From Actinophytocola sp. (GTDB lineage Bacteria > Actinomycetota > Actinomycetes > Mycobacteriales > Pseudonocardiaceae): 39,818 nucleotides of DNA. Location of the stretch: NCBI GenBank assembly GCA_009377385.1, contig WHUD01000026.1, forward strand, positions 1 through 39,818, read 5' to 3'. The position numbers were made by a program, and so were the translations under genes. Positions 16,063-24,839 of this stretch are shown here, piece after piece. Under the pieces are notes generated by a model, which was not told where the DNA came from, made no database searches, and was given only the letters and a program-made list of their open reading frames with translations. Numbering within the stretch: position 1 is the first letter of the stretch; each line of letters opens with the position of its first letter.

Positions 16063-16974
16063 ATGGCACACCGCGCAGCGACCTTCATCGGCACCGTGAC
16101 GATGGACGCCATCGCGCTCGTCGACGCCTACCCCGCAGCGGACGAGCGCGTGCTGGCCCGCGACCTGGTCACCGCCGGTGGCGGCCCGGCCGCGACGGCG
16201 GCGGTCGCGGCGGCCCGCGCTGGCATCGCCGACGTCCGGTTCGTAGGCGCGGTCGGCGCAGACGAGGCCGGTGAGCGCGCCATCGCCGACCTGACCGACG
16301 CCGGGATCGACGTCTCCGGCGTACGCCGGATCGAGGGGGAACCGACGGCGTCCAGCGTCATCATCGTGGACCACGGCAGCGGAACACGAGCCATCTGCGG
16401 CCGTCCTGGACCACGACTCACGCTGGACGCCGAACAACTGGCCCTGGTGGGCGACGCGGGCTGGGTGCATGTCGACCACGTCGGCTGGCCCGCCCTCACC
16501 GGGGCCGGTCTCACCCCGACGACCACCGAGCGGTCACGGATCTCGGTCGACGCGGGCAACCCGATCGAGGACTTCAGCCCGAAGGGCGTCGACCTGTTCG
16601 TGCCCACGGAGGCGGCACTGGCCCGGATGTACGGCGACGGCGACCTGCCCGCGCTGCTGGACGCGGCGCTCGGCGCGGGCGCGCGCACGGTGGTTGCCAC
16701 GCGCGGCGGCGCGGGCGCGGTCGCCGCAACGGAGGACGGCCAGCGCGTCGACGTCCCGGCGCACCGGGGCGCGGTGCTGTCCACCCTCGGCGCTGGCGAC
16801 GTCTTCCACGGCGCGCTGCTCGCCGCCGTGCTGCGCGACTCAGCGCACGCGACCGCACTGGCCGACGCCGTCCGCTACGCCACCGTCGCCGCCGGGTTGT
16901 CCTGCCGCGCGCTCGATGGCCGATCCGGCATCCCCAGCCACGACGAGATCGTCGCCCACCTGCCTGCGCACTGA
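16063..16974 (+). CDS. yihV: PfkB-family kinase, probable 6-deoxy-6-sulfofructose kinase (YihV-like)
   Basis: 303 residues of the ribokinase/PfkB family. The N-terminal substrate segment GGGPAATAAVAAAR (39-52) is the same as I recall for E. coli YihV, and the anion-hole motif LGAGDVFHGAL carries the catalytic base Asp246; the C-terminal RSGIPS also matches YihV. YihV phosphorylates 6-deoxy-6-sulfofructose to its 1-phosphate. A GGAAGGAG ribosome site precedes the ATG at 16063. It is the first gene of an operon with aldolase, isomerase, transporter and GH31, directly behind the best promoter in the region. Other PfkB sugar kinases are possible by fold, but the aldolase partner makes the SF kinase role likely. 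Confidence 0.87.
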   Translation: MAHRAATFIGTVTMDAIALVDAYPAADERVLARDLVTAGGGPAATAAVAAARAGIADVRFVGAVGADEAGERAIADLTDAGIDVSGVRRIEGEPTASSVIIVDHGSGTRAICGRPGPRLTLDAEQLALVGDAGWVHVDHVGWPALTGAGLTPTTTERSRISVDAGNPIEDFSPKGVDLFVPTEAALARMYGDGDLPALLDAALGAGARTVVATRGGAGAVAATEDGQRVDVPAHRGAVLSTLGAGDVFHGALLAAVLRDSAHATALADAVRYATVAAGLSCRALDGRSGIPSHDEIVAHLPAH

Positions 16975-17000
16975 CACCGACACAAGGAGAACCGACCGAC

Positions 17001-17900
17001 GTGGCCATCACAGCCGGGTCCGCCCCCGATCTGTCCCGCCTCACCCGCCCCTCCGGCGCGTTCGCCATGCTGGCCGTCGACCAGCGCGAGGCGTTGCGGG
17101 CGATGTTCGCCGAGCCCCAGGACGAGCCGGTCACCGACGAGCAGATCACCGACTTCAAGCTCGCCGCCACGCGCCAGCTCACCCCGCACGCCTCCGCCGT
17201 GTTGCTGGACAAGCAGTTCGTGCTGGACCGCGCGATCGAGCAGTCCGCGGTCGCGCCGGGCTGCGCGCTGATCGCGGCAGCCGACTACTTCATCGGCAGC
17301 GACGACGAGATCGTGGCCGACGTCCACATCGATGAGTCGGTCGACCCCGAGCACTACCGCGACCAGGGGGTCGCCGCGTTGAAGCTGCTGGTGCTCTGGC
17401 GACCGGACGAGGATCCCGGCCCGCGCATCGCGATGGTGCGGCGGTTCGTGCAGCGCTGCCGTGCGGCGGGGCTGATCAGCATCATCGAGCCGGTCTCGCG
17501 CGCGCCGCGCGACGGCAGGCAGTGGGACCACAACGCGGGCGTACTCGCCGCCGCGGCCGAACTCGGCAGCCTCGGCGCGGACCTCTACAAAGCCGAGGTG
17601 CCGCTGCACGGCAAGGGCACCGACGACGAGATCCGGCGCGGCTGCGCGACGATCACCGAGTCGGTGTCCTCGCCGTGGGTGGTGCTGTCCTCCGGCGTGC
17701 CGCAGGACGACTTCCCGCGCGCGGTGCGGCTCGCCGTCGCCGAGGGCGCGTCCGGGTTCCTGGCGGGGCGCGCGGTCTGGCGCGGCTGCATCGGCACGCC
17801 GGACGTCGACGCCGCGCTGCGTGACGACGCCACGAAACGGCTGCGCTCGCTGGCCGAGATGGTCGACGAGGCCGTGGCCGCGCGGGGAGGTGCCCGATGA
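17001..17900 (+). CDS. yihT: Sulfofructose-1-phosphate aldolase (YihT-like, class I)
   Basis: 299 residues, close to the E. coli YihT length. The following resemble YihT very closely from memory: GAFAMLAVDQREALR (19-33), ALKLLVLWRPDED, LISIIEPVSRAPR, GADLYKAEVPLHGKG with Schiff-base Lys197, WVVLSSGV, and GASGFLAGRAVW. YihT splits 6-deoxy-6-sulfofructose 1-phosphate into dihydroxyacetone phosphate and (S)-3-sulfolactaldehyde. Tagatose-bisphosphate aldolase (LacD) is the nearest alternative, but the closeness of these blocks and the YihV-like kinase upstream favour the sulfosugar. The start is GTG 17001 after AAGGAG (spacing about 11, a little long). It overlaps the isomerase by ATGA. Confidence 0.9.
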   Translation: MAITAGSAPDLSRLTRPSGAFAMLAVDQREALRAMFAEPQDEPVTDEQITDFKLAATRQLTPHASAVLLDKQFVLDRAIEQSAVAPGCALIAAADYFIGSDDEIVADVHIDESVDPEHYRDQGVAALKLLVLWRPDEDPGPRIAMVRRFVQRCRAAGLISIIEPVSRAPRDGRQWDHNAGVLAAAAELGSLGADLYKAEVPLHGKGTDDEIRRGCATITESVSSPWVVLSSGVPQDDFPRAVRLAVAEGASGFLAGRAVWRGCIGTPDVDAALRDDATKRLRSLAEMVDEAVAARGGAR

Positions 17901-19291
17901 AAGTCGTCTGCATCGCCACCGCCCGCCCCACGTTCGCCGTGGACGCTGCCGCCGAACGCGCCAAGCAAGCCCGCGCACTGCTCACCGAGACGGGCGCCGA
18001 GGTCACCGGCCCTGACGAGCTGGTCATGACGCCCGAGGACATCGAGGCCGCCGCGAGCCACCTGGACGGCCAACCCGACCTCGTCGTCAACGTCTGCGCC
18101 ACGTTCTCCGACGCCACCCCCGGGCTGCGGTTGTACCGGGAGCTGGACACGCCGGTGCTGCTGTGGGCGTTCCGGGAGCCCGGCGAGGTCGGCGACCGGC
18201 TCTGGCTCAACTCGCTGTGCGGCGCGAACCTCTTCGGCCACGCCCTGGTCCGCGAGGGCGGCGCGGTGCGGCTGCTCTACGGCGACCCGGACGAACCCGA
18301 GGTGCGCACCGCGCTGCGCCGCGCGCTGGCGGGCGAACTGCCCGCCGCTCCCCCGCTGCCGACGACGCACCGGACCCGCGCCGACGAGGCCGAGGCGCGC
18401 CAGGCGCTCGACCGGCTCACCGGCAAGCGGATCGGCGTTATCGGCGACGCCCCGCCGGGCTTCACCCCGAGCGAGTACGATCCCGATCTGATCGCGGATC
18501 TGTTCGGTGTCAGCACGGAACCGCTCACCGTGCCGGAGATGTTCGCCAAGGTGGCCGACGTCGACGCCGACACCCGCACCGCCGAACTCGCCGACGCCCT
18601 GGCGCAACGCCCCACCCTGGACGGCCTTGCTCCCGACCATCTCGACCGGTTCGCCGCGGTCACCTCGGCGCTGCGGGACTGGACCGCCGAGCGGACACTG
18701 CCCGCCGTCGCCGTGCGGTGCTGGCCGGAGTTCCCCACCGAACTCGGGGTATGCCCATGCTCGGCGCTGTCCCGCGTCGCCGATGAGGGCACCGTGTCGG
18801 CCTGCGAGCGCGACGTCTACGGCGCGCTGACCATGCTGCTGCTCGAAGCGCTCGGCTCCGGCCCGACGTACCTGGTCGACACCGTCGACCTCGACGCCGC
18901 CCGCAACCTGGTGCGGGTGTGGCACTGCGGCTCGGCGGCCACCGCGCTGGCCGCCGACCCCGCCAACGCCACGCAGTCGGTGCACTGCAACCGCAAGATC
19001 GGCGTCACGGGCGACTTCGGCCTCAAGACCGGTCCGGTGGTGCTCGCCCGGCTCACCGACAACCCCGGCGGAGGGCTGCGGCTGCTGCTCGCCAGCGGCG
19101 AGTCGGTGCCAGCGCCCAACCGCTTCCAGGGCAACACCGCCGACGTCGTGCTCGACGCGCGGGCGGACGAGTTCGTGCACGGCCTGGTGACCGGCGGCTT
19201 CCCGCACCACACCGTGCTGGCGTGGCGGGACGTCCGCCCCGCGCTTCGTGCCACCGCCGACCTGCTCGGCATCCCCGTCATCGAGTGGTGA
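17897..19291 (+). CDS. sqvD: L-fucose/L-arabinose-isomerase-family protein, probable SQ isomerase (SqvD-like)
   Basis: 464 residues with the L-fucose/L-arabinose isomerase fold: an N-terminal substrate domain (DLVVNVCATFSDATPGLRLY, VLLWAFREPGEVG) and a C-terminal part with RCWPEF, CPCSALSRVADEG, ACERDVYGA, DTVDLD and VWHCGSA, in which Glu, Asp and His should bind Mn2+. In the sulfo-EMP2 variant of sulfoglycolysis a metal-dependent isomerase of this family (SqvD) replaces the AGE-type YihS and converts SQ to sulfofructose. No YihS-like gene is present, so this protein fills that step. It is coupled to the aldolase by ATGA. Substrate inferred from context; other aldose-ketose isomerisations are possible in the family. 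Confidence 0.8.
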   Translation: MKVVCIATARPTFAVDAAAERAKQARALLTETGAEVTGPDELVMTPEDIEAAASHLDGQPDLVVNVCATFSDATPGLRLYRELDTPVLLWAFREPGEVGDRLWLNSLCGANLFGHALVREGGAVRLLYGDPDEPEVRTALRRALAGELPAAPPLPTTHRTRADEAEARQALDRLTGKRIGVIGDAPPGFTPSEYDPDLIADLFGVSTEPLTVPEMFAKVADVDADTRTAELADALAQRPTLDGLAPDHLDRFAAVTSALRDWTAERTLPAVAVRCWPEFPTELGVCPCSALSRVADEGTVSACERDVYGALTMLLLEALGSGPTYLVDTVDLDAARNLVRVWHCGSAATALAADPANATQSVHCNRKIGVTGDFGLKTGPVVLARLTDNPGGGLRLLLASGESVPAPNRFQGNTADVVLDARADEFVHGLVTGGFPHHTVLAWRDVRPALRATADLLGIPVIEW

Positions 19292-19349
19292 TTCGCAGAT
19301 CCAGTGAGGCCTGCTCGCAGGGCCGAACCATCCAATAAGGAGGACAACG

Positions 19350-20642
19350 ATGTCCAACACCCATCCAGGAATGAACCGGCGCCGCGCCTTGCAGTTGTTC
19401 GGCGTGGCGGGACTGGGAACGGTGGCCGCCGCATGCGCCGGTCCCGGCTCGACCGCGTCCGGCGGCGGCAGCAAGGTCGAAGGCGGTGACATCGGTGGCG
19501 AGCTGTCGTTCGCGCACTGGCGCGCCGAGGACAAGGCCGTCCTCGACAAGATCATCAAGGACTTCCTCGCGGCCAACAAGGGCGTGTCCATCCGCCAGGA
19601 CATCTCGCCGTCGACCGACTACCAGGCCACCGCACTGCAGCGCGTCAAGGACGCCGCGATCGGCGACGTCTTCACGGCGCTGCGCGGGCCGCAGTTCAGC
19701 GACATGGTCAAGGCCGGCCTGTTCGCCGACCTGACCAACGAGTCCGTTGTGGACAACTACATTCCCGAGCTCATCGCGGACGGCAAAGGTGGCGGCAAGC
19801 AGCTCGGCCTGCCCTACCAACTGGTGTTCCTCATACCGCTGGCCAACCGCGACCTGCTCGACAAGCACGGGTTCTCGGAGCTGCCGCTGTCCTGGGACGG
19901 CTTCCTCGACATGTGCGACAAGCTCAAGAGCAAGGGCATCACGCCGATGGCGTTCCCCGGCGCCGACGCGGGCAACGCGGGCCAGCTCATCAACGGCATG
20001 GTGATGAACAACGCGCCGTCCGACGACATGTTCACCAAGATCGAGTCCGGAGAGTACAAGGCCACCGACGACTGGTACCTTAAGACGCTGGAGCAGTACG
20101 CCCAGCTCCGGCCGTACGTGCAGCCGAACGCGGCAGGCACGGCCCACGAACCGGCGCAGCAGATCTTCGCGTCGGAGCAGGCGGCGTTGCTGACAACCGG
20201 CTCCTACGACGCGGCGTCGGTGCGCGCGCTGGACGCGGACTTCGCCATGGACGTCTTCACGCCGATCACGGTGGCCAAGAACGAGATGAAGTACGAGGGC
20301 TGCCACAACACCACGTTCATCCTCGGCGTGAACACCGCGACCGACAACCAGGCGACCGCACTGGCGTTCGTCGAGCACCTCTCCGACCCGGAGGTGGCGG
20401 GGACCTACGCCAACGGCACCGCCCAGCACGTGACGATCGACGGCGTCGAGTACGACGACCGCGACCTCAAGGCAATCGAACCGTGGCTATCGAAGAACAC
20501 GCTGCTCGCGCCCAGGTACCAGTTCACCGACCTGGACATCGCGGCTGCGGTGGAGAACGCTGCCATCGAGGTGATCGGCGGGACGAGCCCAGAACAGGCC
20601 GCCGAGGAAGCACAGCGCATCGTCGACCAGCGCAGGAAGTAG
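19350..20642 (+). CDS. ABC transporter sugar-binding lipoprotein (SQ/SQ-glycoside?)
   Basis: 430 residues of the family-1 extracellular solute-binding proteins. The N-terminus has a twin-arginine motif (NRRRALQLF) and a lipobox VAAAC with lipidated Cys29, followed by a Gly/Ser linker, so it is exported by Tat and anchored to the outer face of the membrane. AAGGAGG stands 7 nt before the ATG at 19350. It begins 58 bp after the isomerase gene and is followed closely by two permease genes, so it belongs to the SQ operon and should bind SQ or a glycoside such as sulfoquinovosyl glycerol. Ligand inferred from neighbours; the binding residues cannot be read with certainty. Confidence 0.85.
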   Translation: MSNTHPGMNRRRALQLFGVAGLGTVAAACAGPGSTASGGGSKVEGGDIGGELSFAHWRAEDKAVLDKIIKDFLAANKGVSIRQDISPSTDYQATALQRVKDAAIGDVFTALRGPQFSDMVKAGLFADLTNESVVDNYIPELIADGKGGGKQLGLPYQLVFLIPLANRDLLDKHGFSELPLSWDGFLDMCDKLKSKGITPMAFPGADAGNAGQLINGMVMNNAPSDDMFTKIESGEYKATDDWYLKTLEQYAQLRPYVQPNAAGTAHEPAQQIFASEQAALLTTGSYDAASVRALDADFAMDVFTPITVAKNEMKYEGCHNTTFILGVNTATDNQATALAFVEHLSDPEVAGTYANGTAQHVTIDGVEYDDRDLKAIEPWLSKNTLLAPRYQFTDLDIAAAVENAAIEVIGGTSPEQAAEEAQRIVDQRRK

Positions 20643-20645
20643 CCC

Positions 20646-21617
20646 ATGGCCATGACGACCGCCGAGCAGATCCCCAGGGAGCGGTCGAGTGCCGATCGTC
20701 CCCGGCGGGGCGGTCCGCGCGGCCGGTCCCGGCGCACGCGCGGGCCGGGATTCTCCCGGTCGCTGTACCTGTTCGCGCTGCCAGCCCTTGTGCTGTACGT
20801 GATCTTCTTCGCGGTCCCCACGGCACAGGCGGTGCAGTACGCGCTGACCGACTGGGACGGCTTCTCCGCCACCTACGACAACGTCGGCCTCGACAACTTC
20901 AAGACCATAGCCACCGGCGACGACCTGTTCCGCAACGCGACGTCGAACAGCCTGAAGTTCCTGCTTGTCGTCGTCGTGTTCCAGACGCTGTTCGCGCTGG
21001 TGCTGGCGATCCTGCTTGCCCGCAACTCGCGCGGGTCGGTGTTGTTGCGGGCGCTGTACTTCTTCCCGACCATCCTGTCCAGCGTGTCGGTGGCGTTCGT
21101 CTGGAAGTTCGTCTACGACCCGAACTTCGGACTGATCAACCAGACGCTGGACGCGGTCGGACTGGAGGGGCTGCAGAGCGCGTTCCTCGGCGACTCGGCG
21201 CAGGCGATCTACTGGGCGGCCGCGACGCAGGTGTGGTTCCACGCCGGGCAGATGATGGTCATCTTCATCGCCGGGTTGCAGCAGATCCCGAGGGAGCTGT
21301 ACGAGGCGGCCGAAGTGGACGGCGCGTCGCGGTGGGCGCAGTTCCGGCACGTGACCTGGCCGATGATCGCCCCGGCGACGGCGATCGTGATGGCCTACAC
21401 CACGATCCAGTCGTTCAAGGCGTTCGACCTGATCATCGGACTCGGCGGCAACCCGCCGAAACCGGCGCTGGACATTCTGTCGACGCGGATCTACGGCTCG
21501 TTCGCGAACTCGGAGTTCGGCTACGCCGCCGCCGAGTCGGTCGTCTTCATGATCATCATCGCGGTGCTGACCTGGTTGCAGCGGCGCGTGGTCCGCAAGG
21601 TTCAGGCAGAGGGCTGA
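20646..21617 (+). CDS. ABC sugar permease, MalF-type subunit
   Basis: 323 residues with a long basic cytoplasmic N-terminus, then a first hydrophobic helix (SLYLFALPALVLYVIFFAVP) and about six membrane helices in total. The cytoplasmic EAA loop reads EAAEVDGASRWAQFRHVTWPM, the site that docks the ATPase. It begins 3 bp after the binding-protein stop. Two ATGs six bp apart are possible starts (20646, 20652). It forms the membrane channel with the next gene. No ATPase is encoded in the cluster; actinomycete sugar importers of this class usually share an ATPase (MsiK) encoded elsewhere. Confidence 0.88.
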   Translation: MAMTTAEQIPRERSSADRPRRGGPRGRSRRTRGPGFSRSLYLFALPALVLYVIFFAVPTAQAVQYALTDWDGFSATYDNVGLDNFKTIATGDDLFRNATSNSLKFLLVVVVFQTLFALVLAILLARNSRGSVLLRALYFFPTILSSVSVAFVWKFVYDPNFGLINQTLDAVGLEGLQSAFLGDSAQAIYWAAATQVWFHAGQMMVIFIAGLQQIPRELYEAAEVDGASRWAQFRHVTWPMIAPATAIVMAYTTIQSFKAFDLIIGLGGNPPKPALDILSTRIYGSFANSEFGYAAAESVVFMIIIAVLTWLQRRVVRKVQAEG

Positions 21618-21627
21618 GGAGGCAGGC

Positions 21628-22443
21628 ATGCGCGTACAACTCACCCGTCGCATGATTCTGTTGGTCTACGCGACGCTGATCGTCGTGCCGCTGCTTGTCG
21701 TCTTCTTCGGCACGTTCAAGACCACCCGGCAGCTGTTCGACGCGCCGTTCGGGCTGCCCCCGTCGCTGACGGTGGAGAACTACCGCGTCATCCTCGCCGA
21801 GCACGACATCGGCACGGCGTTCCTCAACAGCACCGTCGTAGTCGGGTTGTCGGTGCCGCTGACGCTGTTCCTCGCCAGCCTCGCCGCGTATGCGGTCAGC
21901 CGGATTCCCGGCTGGAAGGGCTGGGCGATCTTCGGCTTCCTCGTGCTCGGGCTCGCCGTGCCCGCGCAGGCGAACATGATTCCGCAATACGTGCTGTTCG
22001 ACTCGCTGGGACTGCTGAACAGCAGGCTCGGACTCGTGCTGATCAACATCGTGGTGACGCTGCCGGTGGCGGTGTTCATCCTGACCGGGTTCATGAAGAC
22101 GCTGCCGCGCGAGATCTACGAGGCAGCCAGCATCGATGGCGCAGGCCCGTGGCGGGTGTACCGCTCGGTGGTGATCCCGCTGTCGCTGCCGTCGATCGCG
22201 GCGACCGCGATCTTCCTGTTCGTCATCCACTGGAACGACCTGCTGTACCCGTTGCTGTTCATCCAGGAGCCGGACAAGAAGACGTTGCCGCTTGCGCTGC
22301 TTGACTTCACGGGACAGCACCTGACCAACTATCCGTTGCTGTTCACCGGCGTCGTGGTGTCGTCGGTGCCGATCCTGGTCGCCTACCTGTTCCTGCAGCG
22401 TTGGTTCGTCGCAGGGATGACGGCGGGCTCGGTGAAAGGCTGA
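21628..22443 (+). CDS. ABC sugar permease, MalG-type subunit
   Basis: 271 residues, six predicted membrane helices beginning with RMILLVYATLIVVPLLVVFFG. The EAA loop is EAASIDGAGPWRVYRSVVIPL. A GAGGAGG ribosome site stands before the ATG at 21628, ten bp after the previous stop. It partners the MalF-type permease and the binding lipoprotein to import the sulfosugar. The following GH31 gene starts 4 bp after its stop, so transport and glycoside cleavage are expressed together. Confidence 0.88.
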   Translation: MRVQLTRRMILLVYATLIVVPLLVVFFGTFKTTRQLFDAPFGLPPSLTVENYRVILAEHDIGTAFLNSTVVVGLSVPLTLFLASLAAYAVSRIPGWKGWAIFGFLVLGLAVPAQANMIPQYVLFDSLGLLNSRLGLVLINIVVTLPVAVFILTGFMKTLPREIYEAASIDGAGPWRVYRSVVIPLSLPSIAATAIFLFVIHWNDLLYPLLFIQEPDKKTLPLALLDFTGQHLTNYPLLFTGVVVSSVPILVAYLFLQRWFVAGMTAGSVKG

Positions 22444-22447
22444 GGGC

Positions 22448-24757
22448 ATGTCTGAGACCTTGTTGCTCCGTCGCGTCACCGGCGTCGAACGACGCGACGA
22501 CGAGGTGCTGCTCGCCGTGACCGGCGTGCCAGGGGTGCGCGTTGGCTCGATGCCGGGCTACCTCACCGGCGAGCCGCTCGCCGAGCAAGGCGTCGAGACG
22601 ACGCTGCCGAACCTGCCCGACCTGCTGCTGCCGCCGGTCACCGAACACGCATTCACGCTGCGGGTGGCGTTTCCGGCGCCAGGCACGGTGCGGCTGACGG
22701 TGGCGCGGGCGGGCGCCGCGGTGCTGGACGACGACGGCGGCTGGCTCGGCATCGTCACCAATCCCCGGCCGGACGACGTGACGCCCTCGGTGGACGACGG
22801 CCCCGAGGTCGCGCTCGCTACCGAGTTCCTGCGGGTGATCGTGCGACGGGCGCCGTTCGCGTTGCGGGTGGAGAACGTCGCCAGCGGCGCGGTGCTGCTG
22901 CGCACAGCGGAGCGGCTGCGGCAGGCGGCTGGGTTCCCGATGGCGCCGCCGGTGCTCGCCGACGCGAGCGGCACCACGCTGCATTTTGAGCTTGGCGCGG
23001 ACGAGCAGATCCTCGGCTTCGGGGAGCAGTTCAGCAGGCTGGTCAAGAACGGCCAGACGTTGCGGCTGCGCAGCGAGGACGCGCTCGGCACGGGCACCGG
23101 GCTGGCGTACAAGCCGGTGCCGGTGTGGCATTCGACGTCCGGCTACACCGGTCTGCTCAACACCGGCGCGGTGATCACCGCCGACGTCGGGCACACCCGG
23201 CCGAGCGCGTTCGGGCTGACCGTCGAGGACGAGGCGCTGGACCTGTACGTCGTCGCGGACGCATCCGCCAAACGGCGGCTGTCTGCGTACACCGCGTTGA
23301 CCGGGCGGGGGCCAGTGCCGCCGCTGTGGGCGTTCGGCTACTGGATGGGCCGCTGCCGCTACCACTCGCGCGACGAGATGCTCGACGTCGCGCGCGGCAT
23401 GCGGGACCGCGACGTCCCGATCGACGTGCTGCACTGCGATCCGGACTGGCTCGTCGTGGACCGGCTGAACTGCGACTTCCAATGGAACACCGAGCGGTTC
23501 GGGGACCGGCGGGAGTTCGTCGACGCGCTCGGCAAGCACGACGTCCGGTTGTCGGTGTGGGAACTGCCCTACCTTGACCCGGCATCGCCTCGCTACGCCG
23601 AGGCCGAGGCGAAGGGCTTCCTGATGCGCACGGCCGACGGCGGCGTCGCCGCGATCGCCAAGACGCCGACGCCGGACGGCAGGGCCCGCGCGCTGGTGGA
23701 CTTCACCAACTCGGCGGCCGTCGCGTGGTGGCAGGGGATGCACGAGGACTTCCTCGACGATGGTGTCGCGGTGTTCAAGACCGACTTCGGCGAGGCGCTG
23801 CCGGACGACGTCGCGCCGCACAGCGAGCTGCCGGCGAACCACGCGCACAACCTGTACCCGCTCTACTACAACGGCGCGGTGTGGCAGGCGATCCGGCGGC
23901 ACACCGGGCGCGCGGCGCTGGTGTGGGGCCGCAGCGGCTGGGCGGGTTCGCAGCGCTATCCAGGCCAGTGGGCGGGTGACGCGGAGTCCACTGTGGCCGG
24001 TATGCAGGCGACGTTGCGCGGCGGGCTGTCCTACGCGCTGAGCGCGCCGGGCTACTGGAGCCACGACATCGGCGGCTTCTACGGGCCGGAGCTGACGCCG
24101 GAGCTGTATGTGCGGTGGACCCAGTTCGGCGCGCTGTCGCCGCTGATGCGAGCGCACGGGCTGCGGCCCCGCGAGCCGTGGATGTTCGGGCAGCGGGCGT
24201 TCGAGCTGGCGCGCGCCTGGATTCGGCTGCGCTACGAGCTGCTGCCGTACCTGTGGCAGGTGGCGCACGGGTCCAGCGCGCACGGCTGGCCGGTGCTGCG
24301 CCCGCTGGCGCTGGAGTATCCGGACGACCCGGTCGCGCCCGGCATCGACGACGCCTTCCTACTCGGCTCCGACCTGCTGATAGTGCCGGTGTTCGACGAC
24401 GGCCCTGACCCGGTGGCGCGGCGGTTCTACCTGCCGGAAGGGCGCTGGACCGACTTGTTCACCGGGGAGGTGTTCGCCGGGCCAGGGTTCGTGACACGGG
24501 AGGTGCCGCTGGAGCGGATTCCGGTGCTGCTGCGCGCGGGCGCGGTGCTGCCGAAGGTGGCGGTGGACGCCTCAGTGCGCCGCACCGACGACCTGCTCCG
24601 GCGACCGTGGACGCTGCACGTGGCTGGCGACGGCGAGCTGGCGCGCGAGCTGGTCGGGTTCGACGGTACACCGACGTCGGTGCGGATGGCGGGCGGCAGG
24701 GTCACCGCGTCCGGTACACAACCGATCGCCGCCGACGTCGTGCGTCTGTCGGCATAG
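22448..24757 (+). CDS. GH31 alpha-glycosidase, candidate sulfoquinovosidase
   Basis: 769 residues of glycoside hydrolase family 31. An N-terminal beta domain (1-285) precedes the barrel. The nucleophile is Asp446 in AVFKTDFGEALP and the acid/base is Asp511 in QWAGDAEST. KTDFGE and the barrel start PPLWAFGYWMGRCRYHSRDE resemble the YicI alpha-xylosidase branch more than E. coli YihQ sulfoquinovosidase, as I remember both. No signal peptide is present, so it is cytosolic and acts after import. Its place at the end of the SQ operon argues that it releases SQ from glycosides; by sequence alone an alpha-xylosidase is equally possible. The start ATG follows GAGG with short spacing, 4 bp after the permease stop. 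Confidence 0.85.
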   Translation: MSETLLLRRVTGVERRDDEVLLAVTGVPGVRVGSMPGYLTGEPLAEQGVETTLPNLPDLLLPPVTEHAFTLRVAFPAPGTVRLTVARAGAAVLDDDGGWLGIVTNPRPDDVTPSVDDGPEVALATEFLRVIVRRAPFALRVENVASGAVLLRTAERLRQAAGFPMAPPVLADASGTTLHFELGADEQILGFGEQFSRLVKNGQTLRLRSEDALGTGTGLAYKPVPVWHSTSGYTGLLNTGAVITADVGHTRPSAFGLTVEDEALDLYVVADASAKRRLSAYTALTGRGPVPPLWAFGYWMGRCRYHSRDEMLDVARGMRDRDVPIDVLHCDPDWLVVDRLNCDFQWNTERFGDRREFVDALGKHDVRLSVWELPYLDPASPRYAEAEAKGFLMRTADGGVAAIAKTPTPDGRARALVDFTNSAAVAWWQGMHEDFLDDGVAVFKTDFGEALPDDVAPHSELPANHAHNLYPLYYNGAVWQAIRRHTGRAALVWGRSGWAGSQRYPGQWAGDAESTVAGMQATLRGGLSYALSAPGYWSHDIGGFYGPELTPELYVRWTQFGALSPLMRAHGLRPREPWMFGQRAFELARAWIRLRYELLPYLWQVAHGSSAHGWPVLRPLALEYPDDPVAPGIDDAFLLGSDLLIVPVFDDGPDPVARRFYLPEGRWTDLFTGEVFAGPGFVTREVPLERIPVLLRAGAVLPKVAVDASVRRTDDLLRRPWTLHVAGDGELARELVGFDGTPTSVRMAGGRVTASGTQPIAADVVRLSA

Positions 24758-24784
24758 GGTTCGCCGGGCATTTATCGCTACGCG

Positions 24785-24811
24785 CGCGACTAGCAGAATC
24801 GCGAGGTCGCG
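24785..24811 (+). terminator. Weak hairpin after the GH31 gene
   Basis: CGCGAC (24785-24790) can pair with GTCGCG (24806-24811) across a 15-nt loop, 28 bp after the GH31 stop. There is no T-run. It may help end the SQ operon, but the stem is short. Confidence 0.3.
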
Positions 24812-24839
24812 GCTACCTACTTTCGTCGGTTCACGCTGC

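Noticed and set aside
17001..17900. Tagatose-1,6-bisphosphate aldolase (LacD)
   Set aside because: Shared class-I aldolase fold, but the sequence blocks resemble YihT more closely and the upstream kinase is YihV-like.
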